Below are positions 1 to 6,464 of a stretch of DNA of 7,552 nucleotides, one piece after another; within the stretch, counting starts at the first letter, position 1; each line of letters opens with the position of its first letter. The notes below the pieces were generated by a model. It saw nothing but the letters and a program-made list of their open reading frames with translations, was not told the origin of the DNA and searched no databases. Both the position numbers and the translations under genes were made by a program. Origin of the DNA: an uncultured Collinsella sp. (GTDB taxonomy: Bacteria; Actinomycetota; Coriobacteriia; Coriobacteriales; Coriobacteriaceae); assembly GCA_902489515.1 (NCBI GenBank), contig CABUAL010000086.1, positions 1 through 7,552 of the forward strand, written 5' to 3'.

Positions 1-37
1 TCTGCCCGAAATACCGCAGGAAGGTGCTCGTGAGTGG

Positions 38-63
38 TTGCTTTACGAGCCGCTGGGTATAAG
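38..63 (+). promoter_or_regulatory. possible weak promoter for the thioredoxin gene
   Basis: A TATAAG hexamer at 58-63 resembles a -10 box and lies about 55 bases before the thioredoxin start. The nearest -35-like hexamer is TTGCTT at 38-43, but the spacer is only 14 bases, shorter than the usual 16-18. The first 117 bases contain no gene I can defend. One frame is open from base 2, but it runs on into the thioredoxin gene out of frame and looks like nothing known, so this stretch is best read as an upstream intergenic region. The call rests on hexamer similarity alone. Confidence 0.25.
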
Positions 64-117
64 CACGGTCGTACTGAGTTTTACGCGGCCGAGCCGCGTC
101 GCATTATGGAGGTCACC

Positions 118-438
118 ATGGCTGACATCAAGCAGATTACCCCCGAGAACTTCGACGCTGTCGTCAACGATAGCCTGCCCGTACTGGTTGATTTTTGGGC
201 CCCGTGGTGCGGCCCCTGCCGCTCGCTCTCGCCCATCGTAGACGAGGTTGCCGACGAGCTGGCCGGCAAGCTTGCCGTGGCCAAGTGCAACGTCGACGAC
301 AACCAAGACCTGGCCATGAAGTTTGGCGTCATGAGCATCCCCACGCTGATCGTCTTTAAGAACGGCGAGGAGGTCGACCGTTCGGTCGGCGCATTACCCA
401 AGGCAAGGCTTCAGACGCTGCTGGAGAAACATCTGTAA
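118..438 (+). CDS. trxA: thioredoxin
   Basis: This is a single-domain cytoplasmic thioredoxin of 106 residues, the normal length for the family. It reduces protein disulfides using electrons from thioredoxin reductase, which is not in the window. The active site W30-C-G-P-C34 is canonical. The buried Asp (D25), the kink-forming Pro39 and the cis-Pro of the S-I-P-T turn (P75) are all in their expected places. One extra Cys (C57) lies outside the active site. The start at 118 is chosen because GGAGG at 108-112 sits five bases upstream. An in-frame ATG at 106 and a GTG at 34 would add residues that do not belong to the fold. The gene stands alone, with a 220-base gap after it, and appears to be transcribed separately from the nickel/hydrogenase cluster. 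It could equally be named trx, since bacteria of this group often carry several copies. Confidence 0.96.
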   Translation: MADIKQITPENFDAVVNDSLPVLVDFWAPWCGPCRSLSPIVDEVADELAGKLAVAKCNVDDNQDLAMKFGVMSIPTLIVFKNGEEVDRSVGALPKARLQTLLEKHL

Positions 439-465
439 TACGCTTGTTACTTGTCTGCCGTCCAT

Positions 466-484
466 GAGCGGTTTCGCACCGCTC
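466..484 (+). other. small hairpin downstream of the thioredoxin gene
   Basis: GAGCGGT at 466-472 and ACCGCTC at 478-484 form a perfect 7-bp stem with a 5-base loop. No U-run follows, so this is not a standard intrinsic terminator. The right arm can also pair with downstream bases: CGCTC at 480-484 matches GAGCG at 489-493, so two mutually exclusive hairpins are possible. It may protect the 3' end of the thioredoxin mRNA or act as an attenuating pause. That it has any function is inference. Confidence 0.35.
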
Positions 485-550
485 GCCGGAGCGCCAAACG
501 CAAGGCATGCGACCACGGATAGTATGGTAGACACAAACAGCCCCCAGTGA

Positions 551-587
551 ACGGGTGCGGGTCAGACGGACTCGCACCCGTTTTCTT
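551..587 (+). terminator. intrinsic (rho-independent) terminator
   Basis: ACGGGTGCG at 551-559 pairs with CGCACCCGT at 573-581. One GU and one GC pair extend the stem inward, giving about 11 bp around a 9-base loop. The run TTTTCTT at 581-587 follows directly. A GC-rich stem with a U-tract is the textbook intrinsic terminator. It lies 113 bases after the thioredoxin stop and 71 bases before the next start, so it most likely ends the thioredoxin transcript and insulates the nickel/hydrogenase cluster. The rest of the 439-658 gap holds only the small hairpin and a -10-like box. Confidence 0.85.
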
Positions 588-614
588 ATGCGCCGGCGCC
601 CAAGGCGGGCGTAG

Positions 615-620
615 TAGAAT
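615..620 (+). promoter_or_regulatory. candidate -10 box for the nickel/hyp cluster
   Basis: TAGAAT at 615-620 matches five of six bases of TATAAT and lies 39 bases before the start codon of the 82-residue gene, just downstream of the terminator. That leaves a short leader with a good AAGGAG ribosome site at 647-652. No -35-like hexamer lies 16-18 bases upstream, where the sequence is GC-rich (about 592-600). If the box is real, the promoter may need an activator or an alternative sigma factor. I saw no clear NikR-style dyad beside it. Confidence 0.4.
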
Positions 621-658
621 CTGAACCACTGGATTGCCCCAAACATAAGGAGATTCCC

Positions 659-907
659 ATGCATGACGTTGGAATGAACATGAGCCAGCTTGCCATGAGC
701 GTCAAGCAGGTCGACGATACCATCGAGCTCGCTCACGAGTGGAGCCATCAGCTGCTGCATGCGACCGAGAACTTTGACATGGAGCGTATCGGCGCCAAGC
801 TCGAGGCCGCCATGGCTGCGCTGCACGAGGCACACGATGCGCTCGAGGGCTACGAGGAGGCCATCGAGGCCGACCACAACTCCGTCGGCTCTGTGAAGCT
901 GGTGTAA
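659..907 (+). CDS. uncharacterised small helical His-containing protein
   Basis: I do not recognise this 82-residue protein. The start is supported by AAGGAG at 647-652, six bases upstream. The reading frame ends one base before the nikR start, so the two are almost certainly co-transcribed and probably translationally coupled. The sequence is rich in Ala, Glu, Met and His, has no Cys and no signal peptide, and looks like two amphipathic helices (about residues 8-37 and 40-71) forming a hairpin. His26, His30 and His34 are spaced i, i+4, i+8 and so share one helix face; His56 and His59 add a second cluster. That arrangement could bind a transition metal, which would suit its position beside a nickel sensor and hyp genes. 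The metal idea is inference. It could instead be a simple protein-protein adaptor. It is not HypA, because it lacks the zinc-binding CxxC pairs, and it is not HypB, because it has no GTPase motif. Confidence 0.8.
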   Translation: MHDVGMNMSQLAMSVKQVDDTIELAHEWSHQLLHATENFDMERIGAKLEAAMAALHEAHDALEGYEEAIEADHNSVGSVKLV

Positions 908-908
908 C

Positions 909-1403
909 GTGGCCGAGCACGAGCACGCGCATGATCACGGCGCGGGCGCCGAGGTGAGCTGTCGCTGCAGTGGCTCCAGCTCCGAGCTGGTCCGCTTTTC
1001 GGTTACCGCGCCCGACGACCTGCTGCGCCGCTTTGACGAGCAGATCGCACGCCGCGGCGATGTGGCCAACCGCTCCGAGGCCGTGCGCGACCTGATTCGC
1101 GCCTCGATCGCCAAGGAGCAGATGCGCACGCCCGACGAGCAGGTCATCGGTTCGCTCACCATGATCTACGACCACCATACCGGCGATCTGACGCGCCGTC
1201 TGGACGAGGTGCAGCACGACTACACCGACGAGATTGTCTCGACCATGCACGTGCATCTGGACCACCACAACTGCCTGGAGATTCTGGCGCTCAAGGGTCG
1301 CGGCAAACGCGTCTACGAGCTGGCGGACCGATTGCTGGGGCTGCGCGGCGTTAAGCACGGCGAGCTCACCTGCGCCGCCACCAAGCAAAGCCTGGGGTTG
1401 TAA
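909..1403 (+). CDS. nikR: NikR-type nickel-responsive transcriptional regulator
   Basis: This is a 164-residue ribbon-helix-helix regulator that binds Ni(II) and then DNA, controlling nickel uptake or use. The DNA-binding domain spans about residues 27-70: Arg29, Ser31 and Thr33 occupy the operator-contacting beta-strand, followed by the conserved N-R-S-E-A-V-R-D stretch at 54-61. The ACT-like nickel domain spans about 78-155. All four high-affinity nickel ligands of E. coli NikR (H76, H87, H89, C95) have counterparts with identical spacing: H103, H114, H116 and C122. The protein is about 26 residues longer at its N-terminus than E. coli NikR. The extra segment carries alternating His (4, 6, 8, 10) and a Cys-x-Cys (18, 20). 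The GTG start at 909 follows the previous stop by one base with only a weak ribosome site, implying translational coupling. An internal GTG at 954 would remove the His run but keep the Cys pair, and it has no better ribosome site. Confidence 0.93.
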   Translation: MAEHEHAHDHGAGAEVSCRCSGSSSELVRFSVTAPDDLLRRFDEQIARRGDVANRSEAVRDLIRASIAKEQMRTPDEQVIGSLTMIYDHHTGDLTRRLDEVQHDYTDEIVSTMHVHLDHHNCLEILALKGRGKRVYELADRLLGLRGVKHGELTCAATKQSLGL

Positions 1404-1421
1404 CAGCACACACTTCAATGA

Positions 1422-1428
1422 GGGAGGG
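1422..1428 (+). promoter_or_regulatory. ribosome binding site that fixes the hypF start
   Basis: GGGAGGG at 1422-1428 lies four bases before the ATG at 1433. An ATG at 1418 is also in frame, but it overlaps this ribosome site and has none of its own. The downstream ATG is therefore the likely start, and it places the acylphosphatase fold right at the N-terminus as in other HypF proteins. Confidence 0.75.
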
Positions 1429-1432
1429 TCGC

Positions 1433-3886
1433 ATGCGGCATGTGCATATTCATGTGACGGGCATTGTGCAGGGCGTTGGCATGCGGCCATTTGTGTATCG
1501 CGAGGCCATGGCGCATGGCATCTGCGGCTGGGTGCTCAACGCGGGCGATGGCGTGCACATCGAGGCGCATGCTTCGGTCGAGGCACTCGACGGCTTTGTC
1601 ACCGCGCTGTCGGAGCACGCGCCCGCCGCGGCCCGCGTTGAGCATGTCGCTGTTGCAGACCTGGAGCCCGACACTTGGGATGCCGACGATGAGCAGGCCT
1701 TTCGCATCGTAGCGTCGCAGGATCAGACCATGCACACGACGCTCATCTCCCCCGATATCGCCACCTGTGACGACTGTCTGCGCGAACTGTTCGACCCCGC
1801 CGACCGACGCTTTCACTACCCCTTTATCAACTGCACCAACTGCGGGCCGCGCTTTACCATCATCCGGTCGCTGCCTTATGACCGAGCGGCCACGTCGATG
1901 GATTGCTTTCCCATGTGCCCCGAGTGCGCCGCAGAGTATGGCGACCCGCTTGACCGGCGCTTTCATGCGCAGCCCGATGCCTGCTTTGACTGCGGGCCAC
2001 ATATTACCTGGCGCGAGGCGGCGGGCGACATGGAACTCGAGGGCCCGGGGGCGACGCCAGCCGTCGGCAGCACGCGCGAAACCAGCGATGCCATTATCGA
2101 CCGCTGTGTCGAGCTGCTGGCCAGCGGCGGTATTGTCGCCATCAAGGGCCTGGGCGGATTCCATCTGGCCTGCAACGCCGCCAATGAGCAGGCGGTGGTC
2201 GAGCTGCGCCGTCGCAAGCGCCGCAGCAACAAGCCGCTTGCCGTTATGGTGCGCAGCCTTGCCGATACTGAACGCCTGTGCCATGTCGATGATGCCGAGC
2301 GCGGCTTGCTAACCGGTAGCATCCGCCCCATCGTGCTGTTGCGCCGGCGTGCTGTTGGCGAGGGAGATTCCCCCGACGCCCCTACACTCGCGCCGTCCGT
2401 CGCGCACGATCTACCCGAGCTCGGCGTCATGCTCCCCTATACACCGCTTCAACATCTGCTGCTTGCAGCTGCCGAGTCGCATGACATGCACGCGCTGGTC
2501 ATGACCAGCGGAAACCTGAGCGAGGAACCTATCGAGACCGACGATGCCCTTGCGTGGGAACATCTTGTTGCCGCCGGCATCGCCGATGCGCTACTTGGCA
2601 ACGATCGTGCGATTCTCTCGCGCTACGACGACTCCGTGGTACGTGTGGTCGGTGGGGTCGTTATGCCCGTGCGCCGCGCTCGCGGATATGCGCCGCAACC
2701 GTTGCCGCTGCCGGCACTCGACGGCACTGCACCCTGCGTGCTCGCCTGCGGCCCACAGCAAAAGGCAACGATCGCGCTCACGCGTGAAGGGACGAACGGC
2801 GAGGCAACCTGTTTTGTGTCGCAGCATATTGGCGATGTCGAAAACGGCGAGACCTTCGATGCCTGGAACGCCGCGCGCACGCGCTTGGAAGATCTCTTTG
2901 ACTTGATGCCCGCCGCGCTGGCCTGCGACTTGCACCCCAGCTACCTATCGAGTCAGTGGGCGCGCGAACAGGCGCGAAAATGCAATCTGCCGCTCGTCGA
3001 GGTGCAGCACCATCATGCGCATATCGCGAGCGTAATGGCCGAGGCTATCGCCGCGGGCCAGCTTACAACCGACGCACGCGTCCTCGGTATTGCCTTCGAT
3101 GGTACGGGTGCCGGCACCGACGGAACCATTTGGGGCGGTGAGTTCCTTGTCGCCGGCCTTGCCGATTTTGAACGCGCCGCGCACCTGCGCACCTGGGCGC
3201 TACCAGGCGGTGCCGCATCCGTGCGTGATGCCCGACGCAATGCCTTTGCTCTGCTGAGCGAGCTCGGCCTGCTCGAGCACCCGGGTGCCGCGGGGCTATT
3301 GAGCACCCTCGACGAGCAAACGCGCAACATCACGACTACGATGATCGAGCGGAACATCAACAGCCCACGCACGAGCAGTATGGGGCGTCTCTTTGACGCC
3401 GCCGCTGCAGTTTTGGGAATCTGCGGCAAGGCAACCTACGAAGGCGAGCCCGCCATCGAACTCGAAGCCGCCGCCTGGCGCGCGCTCGGCGGTAAGACCG
3501 TTCGTCTCGACGACAATCATGCAGGCGTATTCACGTCTGCCGACGACTCCCCCATCTTGGACCCCCAACCGCTCATCGAAGCTCTTCTGAATGGAATCGA
3601 GGCAGGCGCGCCGGCCGACAGGCTCGCCCTCGGATTTCACATCGCCATTACGCACGCTACGACCCACGTCGCCTGCGAGATCTGTGAGCGCGAAGGCCTC
3701 GATACCGTCGCGCTCTCGGGCGGTGTGTTCATGAACCGGCTTTTGCTTCAGCTCCTTACCCACGAACTCAAAGACGCCGGTCTTGCCGTCTTGGTCCCCC
3801 ACGCTGTGCCCGTCAACGACGGCTGCATCGCCTACGGTCAGGCCGCCATCGCTCGTGCTCGCCTCGCGCAGACGACGTCGCGATAG
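1433..3886 (+). CDS. hypF: HypF carbamoyltransferase, [NiFe]-hydrogenase maturation
   Basis: HypF hydrolyses carbamoyl phosphate, forms carbamoyl-adenylate with ATP, and passes the carbamoyl group to the C-terminal Cys of HypE. This is the first step in making the cyanide ligands of the hydrogenase iron. The 817-residue protein is slightly longer than the E. coli protein, and all domains are present in order. The acylphosphatase domain (about 1-90) has catalytic Arg18 and Asn36. A double zinc finger follows the family spacing exactly: Cys112/115, 134/137, 162/165 and 184/187. A YrdC-like domain (about 210-400) includes the I-K-G-L-G-G stretch at 237-242 and S-N-K-P-L at 265-269. The Kae1-like carbamoyltransferase domain has H-H-H-A-H at 526-530, the D-G-T-G loop at 556-559 and S-G-G at 762-764. 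A loop of roughly 20 residues between the last zinc pair and the YrdC domain looks poorly conserved. The gene starts 29 bases after nikR, consistent with one transcript. No frameshift or missing key residue is evident. Confidence 0.97.
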   Translation: MRHVHIHVTGIVQGVGMRPFVYREAMAHGICGWVLNAGDGVHIEAHASVEALDGFVTALSEHAPAAARVEHVAVADLEPDTWDADDEQAFRIVASQDQTMHTTLISPDIATCDDCLRELFDPADRRFHYPFINCTNCGPRFTIIRSLPYDRAATSMDCFPMCPECAAEYGDPLDRRFHAQPDACFDCGPHITWREAAGDMELEGPGATPAVGSTRETSDAIIDRCVELLASGGIVAIKGLGGFHLACNAANEQAVVELRRRKRRSNKPLAVMVRSLADTERLCHVDDAERGLLTGSIRPIVLLRRRAVGEGDSPDAPTLAPSVAHDLPELGVMLPYTPLQHLLLAAAESHDMHALVMTSGNLSEEPIETDDALAWEHLVAAGIADALLGNDRAILSRYDDSVVRVVGGVVMPVRRARGYAPQPLPLPALDGTAPCVLACGPQQKATIALTREGTNGEATCFVSQHIGDVENGETFDAWNAARTRLEDLFDLMPAALACDLHPSYLSSQWAREQARKCNLPLVEVQHHHAHIASVMAEAIAAGQLTTDARVLGIAFDGTGAGTDGTIWGGEFLVAGLADFERAAHLRTWALPGGAASVRDARRNAFALLSELGLLEHPGAAGLLSTLDEQTRNITTTMIERNINSPRTSSMGRLFDAAAAVLGICGKATYEGEPAIELEAAAWRALGGKTVRLDDNHAGVFTSADDSPILDPQPLIEALLNGIEAGAPADRLALGFHIAITHATTHVACEICEREGLDTVALSGGVFMNRLLLQLLTHELKDAGLAVLVPHAVPVNDGCIAYGQAAIARARLAQTTSR

Positions 3887-3923
3887 GCTGCCTGCGCGCC
3901 GCCGTCTCACAGGTGTAACGCGT

Positions 3924-3965
3924 TTGCTCGTGACTCCCGCGAGCGCTACCATCATCTGATGGGTA
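3924..3965 (+). promoter_or_regulatory. candidate promoter and palindromic operator before hypC
   Basis: The 122-base gap after hypF holds a TTGCTC hexamer (3924-3929), a 17-base spacer and TACCAT (3947-3952), a weak but correctly spaced -35/-10 pair. A dyad overlaps the -10: CCATCA-TC-TGATGG at 3949-3962 is a perfect 6-bp inverted repeat, and allowing one extra G it extends to TACC...GGTA over 3947-3965. A second small inverted repeat, GCTCG/CGAGC at 3926-3930 and 3940-3944, lies in the spacer. The layout suits a repressed promoter driving hypC-hypD-hypE, with NikR as an obvious but unproven candidate. The dyad is much more compact than the E. coli NikR site, whose half-sites are 16 bases apart. 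No terminator ends hypF here, so read-through from upstream remains possible. Confidence 0.4.
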
Positions 3966-4008
3966 ATTAGGCGCCTATCCAGCGCAAAACGTATAAAAGG
4001 GAAACATT

Positions 4009-4269
4009 ATGTGCCTTGCCGTTCCCGGTAAAGTGGTCAAACGCGACGACGACCTTAAGGCGACCGTCGACATGATGGGCATCGAGCGCCCCGTTTCGCT
4101 GCGCCTCGTGCCGACGGCACAGGTAGGCGACTATATTCTCGTGCACGCCGGCTTTGGCATTCAGATTGTCGACGAGCAGGAAGCCCAAGAGACACTCGAG
4201 CTCGTCAATACCATGACTGAGCTGGCCGAAGAGGACCAGCTCGCCACCAACCCGGCCGAGGCATACTAG
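4009..4269 (+). CDS. hypC: HypC hydrogenase maturation chaperone
   Basis: HypC is a small OB-fold-like chaperone that binds HypD, helps assemble the Fe(CN)2CO unit, and delivers it to the hydrogenase large-subunit precursor. The protein has 86 residues, normal for the family, and begins with the signature M-C-L-A-V-P-G-K-V. Cys2 is the essential iron-binding residue, exposed after Met removal. A typical beta-barrel core follows, including G-D-Y-I-L-V-H-A-G-F at about 44-53, and an acidic helical tail. An AAAGGGA ribosome site at 3996-4002 supports the start. The stop codon overlaps the hypD GTG start by one base (TAGTG), so the two subunits of the HypC-HypD complex are translationally coupled. 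The close paralogue HybG cannot be excluded, but hypC is the natural name given the adjacent hypD and hypE. Confidence 0.97.
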   Translation: MCLAVPGKVVKRDDDLKATVDMMGIERPVSLRLVPTAQVGDYILVHAGFGIQIVDEQEAQETLELVNTMTELAEEDQLATNPAEAY

Positions 4270-5381
4270 TGGCGGCGGCGCAGCCGGTTCGCTCCGGTAT
4301 CGACTTTTCGGCATTTCGCGACCCCAAGCTGGCTCGCGAGCTCATCGATCGTATTCATGAGCTTGTCGGCAACCGCAGCATCAACCTTATGGAAGTCTGC
4401 GGTACGCACACCGTGAGCATTGGCCGCTATGGCTTTCGCTCCATTATGCCGACGGGACTCAAACTGCTAAGCGGCCCGGGATGCCCCGTTTGCGTCACCG
4501 CCAACCGCGACATCGATCACGCAATCGCGCTTTCCAACATGGACGGCGCCATCATCGCCACCTTTGGCGACATGATGCGCGTGCCTGGATCGTCCACCTC
4601 GCTTGCCGCGCAAAAGGCGGCGGGGCGCGACATCCGCATCGTCTACTCTCCGCTCGACGCACTCGACATTGCCGAGCAAAATCCCGAACGCCCGGTCATC
4701 TTTATGGGCGTCGGCTTTGAGACCACAACGCCCACCATTGCCGCCGCTATCCTGGAGGCCGACGCGCGCGGGCTCCAGAACTTCTCGGTCTACTGTGCTC
4801 ACAAGACCACGCCGCCGGCTCTGCGTGCGATCTCCAACGACCCCGAGACGACCATCGACGGCTTTATCCTGCCCGGTCACGTCGCTACCATCACAGGCCT
4901 GGCACCCTTTGGGTTTTTGGTCGACGAGTTCGAAACCCCCGGCGTGGTCACCGGGTTTGAGCCGGTCGATATTCTGCAGGGTATCTGCATGCTGGTCCAG
5001 ATGGTTGTCGAGAACAGGCCGGCGATCGACAACGCCTACCGCCGTGGCGTCAATGCAGACGGCAATCCCGTAGCGCGCCAGCTGGTCGAGCAGGCATTTG
5101 AGCCATGCGACACCACGTGGCGCGGGCTGGGGCCGATTGCCAACTCGGGCCTTTCCATCCGCCCCGAGCTCTCGCGCTTTGATGCCCGCACCCGCTTTGA
5201 CGTGCCCATCGAGCCGACGGTCGAGCCACGCGGATGCCGCTGCGGCGACGTGCTGCGCGGAGCCATTGCGCCGAGCGACTGCCCTCTGTTCGGCCACGCT
5301 TGTACACCCGAGCATCCCGTCGGCCCCTGCATGGTGAGCTCGGAGGGCAGCTGTGCGGCGTACTTTAGATACCGTAACTAG
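4269..5381 (+). CDS. hypD: HypD iron-sulfur scaffold protein, hydrogenase maturation
   Basis: HypD carries a [4Fe-4S] cluster and a redox-active thiol system. It is the scaffold where HypC, HypE-derived cyanide, CO and iron are assembled into Fe(CN)2CO. The 370-residue length is typical. The three diagnostic motifs are present: C44-G-T-H-T, G-P-G-C72-P-V-C75-V-T, and a Cys-rich C-terminus with C323, C325, C338, C345, C354 and C362, four of which should ligate the cluster by family precedent. The start is the GTG overlapping the hypC stop. GAGG at 4258-4261 sits seven bases upstream, and no other in-frame ATG occurs before residue 41, which is too close to the first motif. A 48-base gap separates hypD from hypE. 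Confidence 0.97.
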   Translation: MAAAQPVRSGIDFSAFRDPKLARELIDRIHELVGNRSINLMEVCGTHTVSIGRYGFRSIMPTGLKLLSGPGCPVCVTANRDIDHAIALSNMDGAIIATFGDMMRVPGSSTSLAAQKAAGRDIRIVYSPLDALDIAEQNPERPVIFMGVGFETTTPTIAAAILEADARGLQNFSVYCAHKTTPPALRAISNDPETTIDGFILPGHVATITGLAPFGFLVDEFETPGVVTGFEPVDILQGICMLVQMVVENRPAIDNAYRRGVNADGNPVARQLVEQAFEPCDTTWRGLGPIANSGLSIRPELSRFDARTRFDVPIEPTVEPRGCRCGDVLRGAIAPSDCPLFGHACTPEHPVGPCMVSSEGSCAAYFRYRN

Positions 5382-5429
5382 CCCGGACGCACCCGCACAC
5401 TGGCACCACCCACGATTGGAGTTTTCGAT

Positions 5430-6464
5430 ATGTCCCATAGCGTCACCGATAGCACTGTCCTGCTGGGCCACGGCTCGGGCGGACAGATGATGAAACGTAT
5501 CATCGACGAGGTCTTTCTGGATGCCTTTGGGTCGCCCGAGCTGCTCGAGGGCAACGATGCCGGCGTCGCCGCGCTACCCGCGAGCGGGCGCATCGCCATG
5601 TCGACCGACAGCTTTGTCGTCTCGCCCCAGTTCTTCCCCGGCGGCAACATCGGTCGCCTTGCCGTGTGCGGAACCGTCAACGACGTCGCGACCTCGGGCG
5701 CCAACGTGCGCTACCTATCGTGCGGCTTTATCCTCGAAGAGGGCTATCCCATGGACAAGCTGCGCCAGATTGTGCAGACCATGGCCGAAACGGCACATGA
5801 GGCAGGCGTGAAGATTATCACCGGCGACACCAAGGTGGTCGAGCGTGGCGGTGCCGACGGCGTCTACATCAATACCGCCGGCGTGGGCGAAGTGCCCGCG
5901 GGCGTAGCGCTCAGCGGTGCAAACTGCCGGCCCGGCGACGCCATCCTGGTATCGGGTACGCTAGGCGACCACGGCATCGCCATCATGAGCCAGCGCGAGG
6001 GCTTGGCGTTTTCGAGCAACATCGAAAGCGACGCTGCGCCGCTCAATCATCTGATTGCCGACGTGCTCGCCGCTGCCCCCGACACCCGCTGCTTCCGCGA
6101 CCCCACGCGCGGCGGCCTGGCATCCACGCTCAACGAGTTTGCCCAGGCCAGCGGCGTTGCCATGGAGATCGACGAGGATGCCGTGCCCGTGCGCCCCGAC
6201 GTGCAGGCGGCATGTGAGATGCTCGGCTACGACGTTCTGCAGGTGGCAAACGAGGGCAAGATGGTCGTCGTGGTGCCGGCCGAGCAGGCCGATGCCGCGC
6301 TGGCGGCCATGCGTGCCGCCCGCTACGGCGAGAACGCCGCCATCATCGGTCGCGTGCTGCCGCTTGCCGAGGGCGCTCGACCCGCCGTGCGCGTACGCAC
6401 CGGCTGGGGATCGACCCGCATCCTCGACATGCTCGTGGGAGAACAGCTGCCCAGGATTTGCTAG
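5430..6464 (+). CDS. hypE: HypE carbamoyl dehydratase, hydrogenase maturation
   Basis: HypE receives the carbamoyl group from HypF on its C-terminal Cys, dehydrates it with ATP to a thiocyanate, and hands cyanide to the HypC-HypD complex. The 344-residue protein shows the full PurM/SelD-like ATP-binding fold: H14-G-S-G-G18, S-T-D-S-F at 59-63, and G-T-V-N-D-V-A-T-S-G-A at 82-92. Further on are T-G-D-T-K-V, the R-D-P-T-R-G-G loop and N-E-G-K. It ends in the required P-R-I-C, with Cys344 as the last residue, so the substrate-carrying tail is intact. TTGGAG at 5416-5421, eight bases upstream, supports the ATG start. As the last plus-strand gene it is followed by a strong hairpin. Confidence 0.97.
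   Translation: MSHSVTDSTVLLGHGSGGQMMKRIIDEVFLDAFGSPELLEGNDAGVAALPASGRIAMSTDSFVVSPQFFPGGNIGRLAVCGTVNDVATSGANVRYLSCGFILEEGYPMDKLRQIVQTMAETAHEAGVKIITGDTKVVERGGADGVYINTAGVGEVPAGVALSGANCRPGDAILVSGTLGDHGIAIMSQREGLAFSSNIESDAAPLNHLIADVLAAAPDTRCFRDPTRGGLASTLNEFAQASGVAMEIDEDAVPVRPDVQAACEMLGYDVLQVANEGKMVVVVPAEQADAALAAMRAARYGENAAIIGRVLPLAEGARPAVRVRTGWGSTRILDMLVGEQLPRIC

Noticed and set aside
34..117. Longer N-terminus for thioredoxin from the GTG at 34 or the ATG at 106
   Set aside because: The extra residues do not belong to the thioredoxin fold and do not resemble a signal peptide. The consensus ribosome site at 108-112 is placed for the ATG at 118.
2..117. Possible 3' end of an upstream gene at the left edge
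   Set aside because: Two frames stop within the first 62 bases after short unrecognisable peptides, and the third stays open only by running into thioredoxin out of frame, so nothing could be supported.
909..989. Reading the NikR tail as a fused separate metallochaperone domain
   Set aside because: The tail is too short and low in complexity to be a domain. It is better described as a metal-binding extension of uncertain use.
1418..1432. Earlier hypF start at the ATG at 1418
   Set aside because: That ATG overlaps the ribosome site used by the ATG at 1433 and has none of its own; the five extra residues precede the conserved acylphosphatase strand.
1415..2284. Minus-strand open frame of 289 residues opposite hypF
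   Set aside because: It lies wholly antisense to the acylphosphatase, zinc-finger and YrdC coding region of hypF, and its product resembles no protein family. High GC produces such shadows.
4467..5471. Minus-strand open frame of 334 residues opposite hypD
   Set aside because: It is antisense to intact hypD motifs, has no recognisable domain, and crosses the hypD-hypE gap without any promoter or ribosome site.
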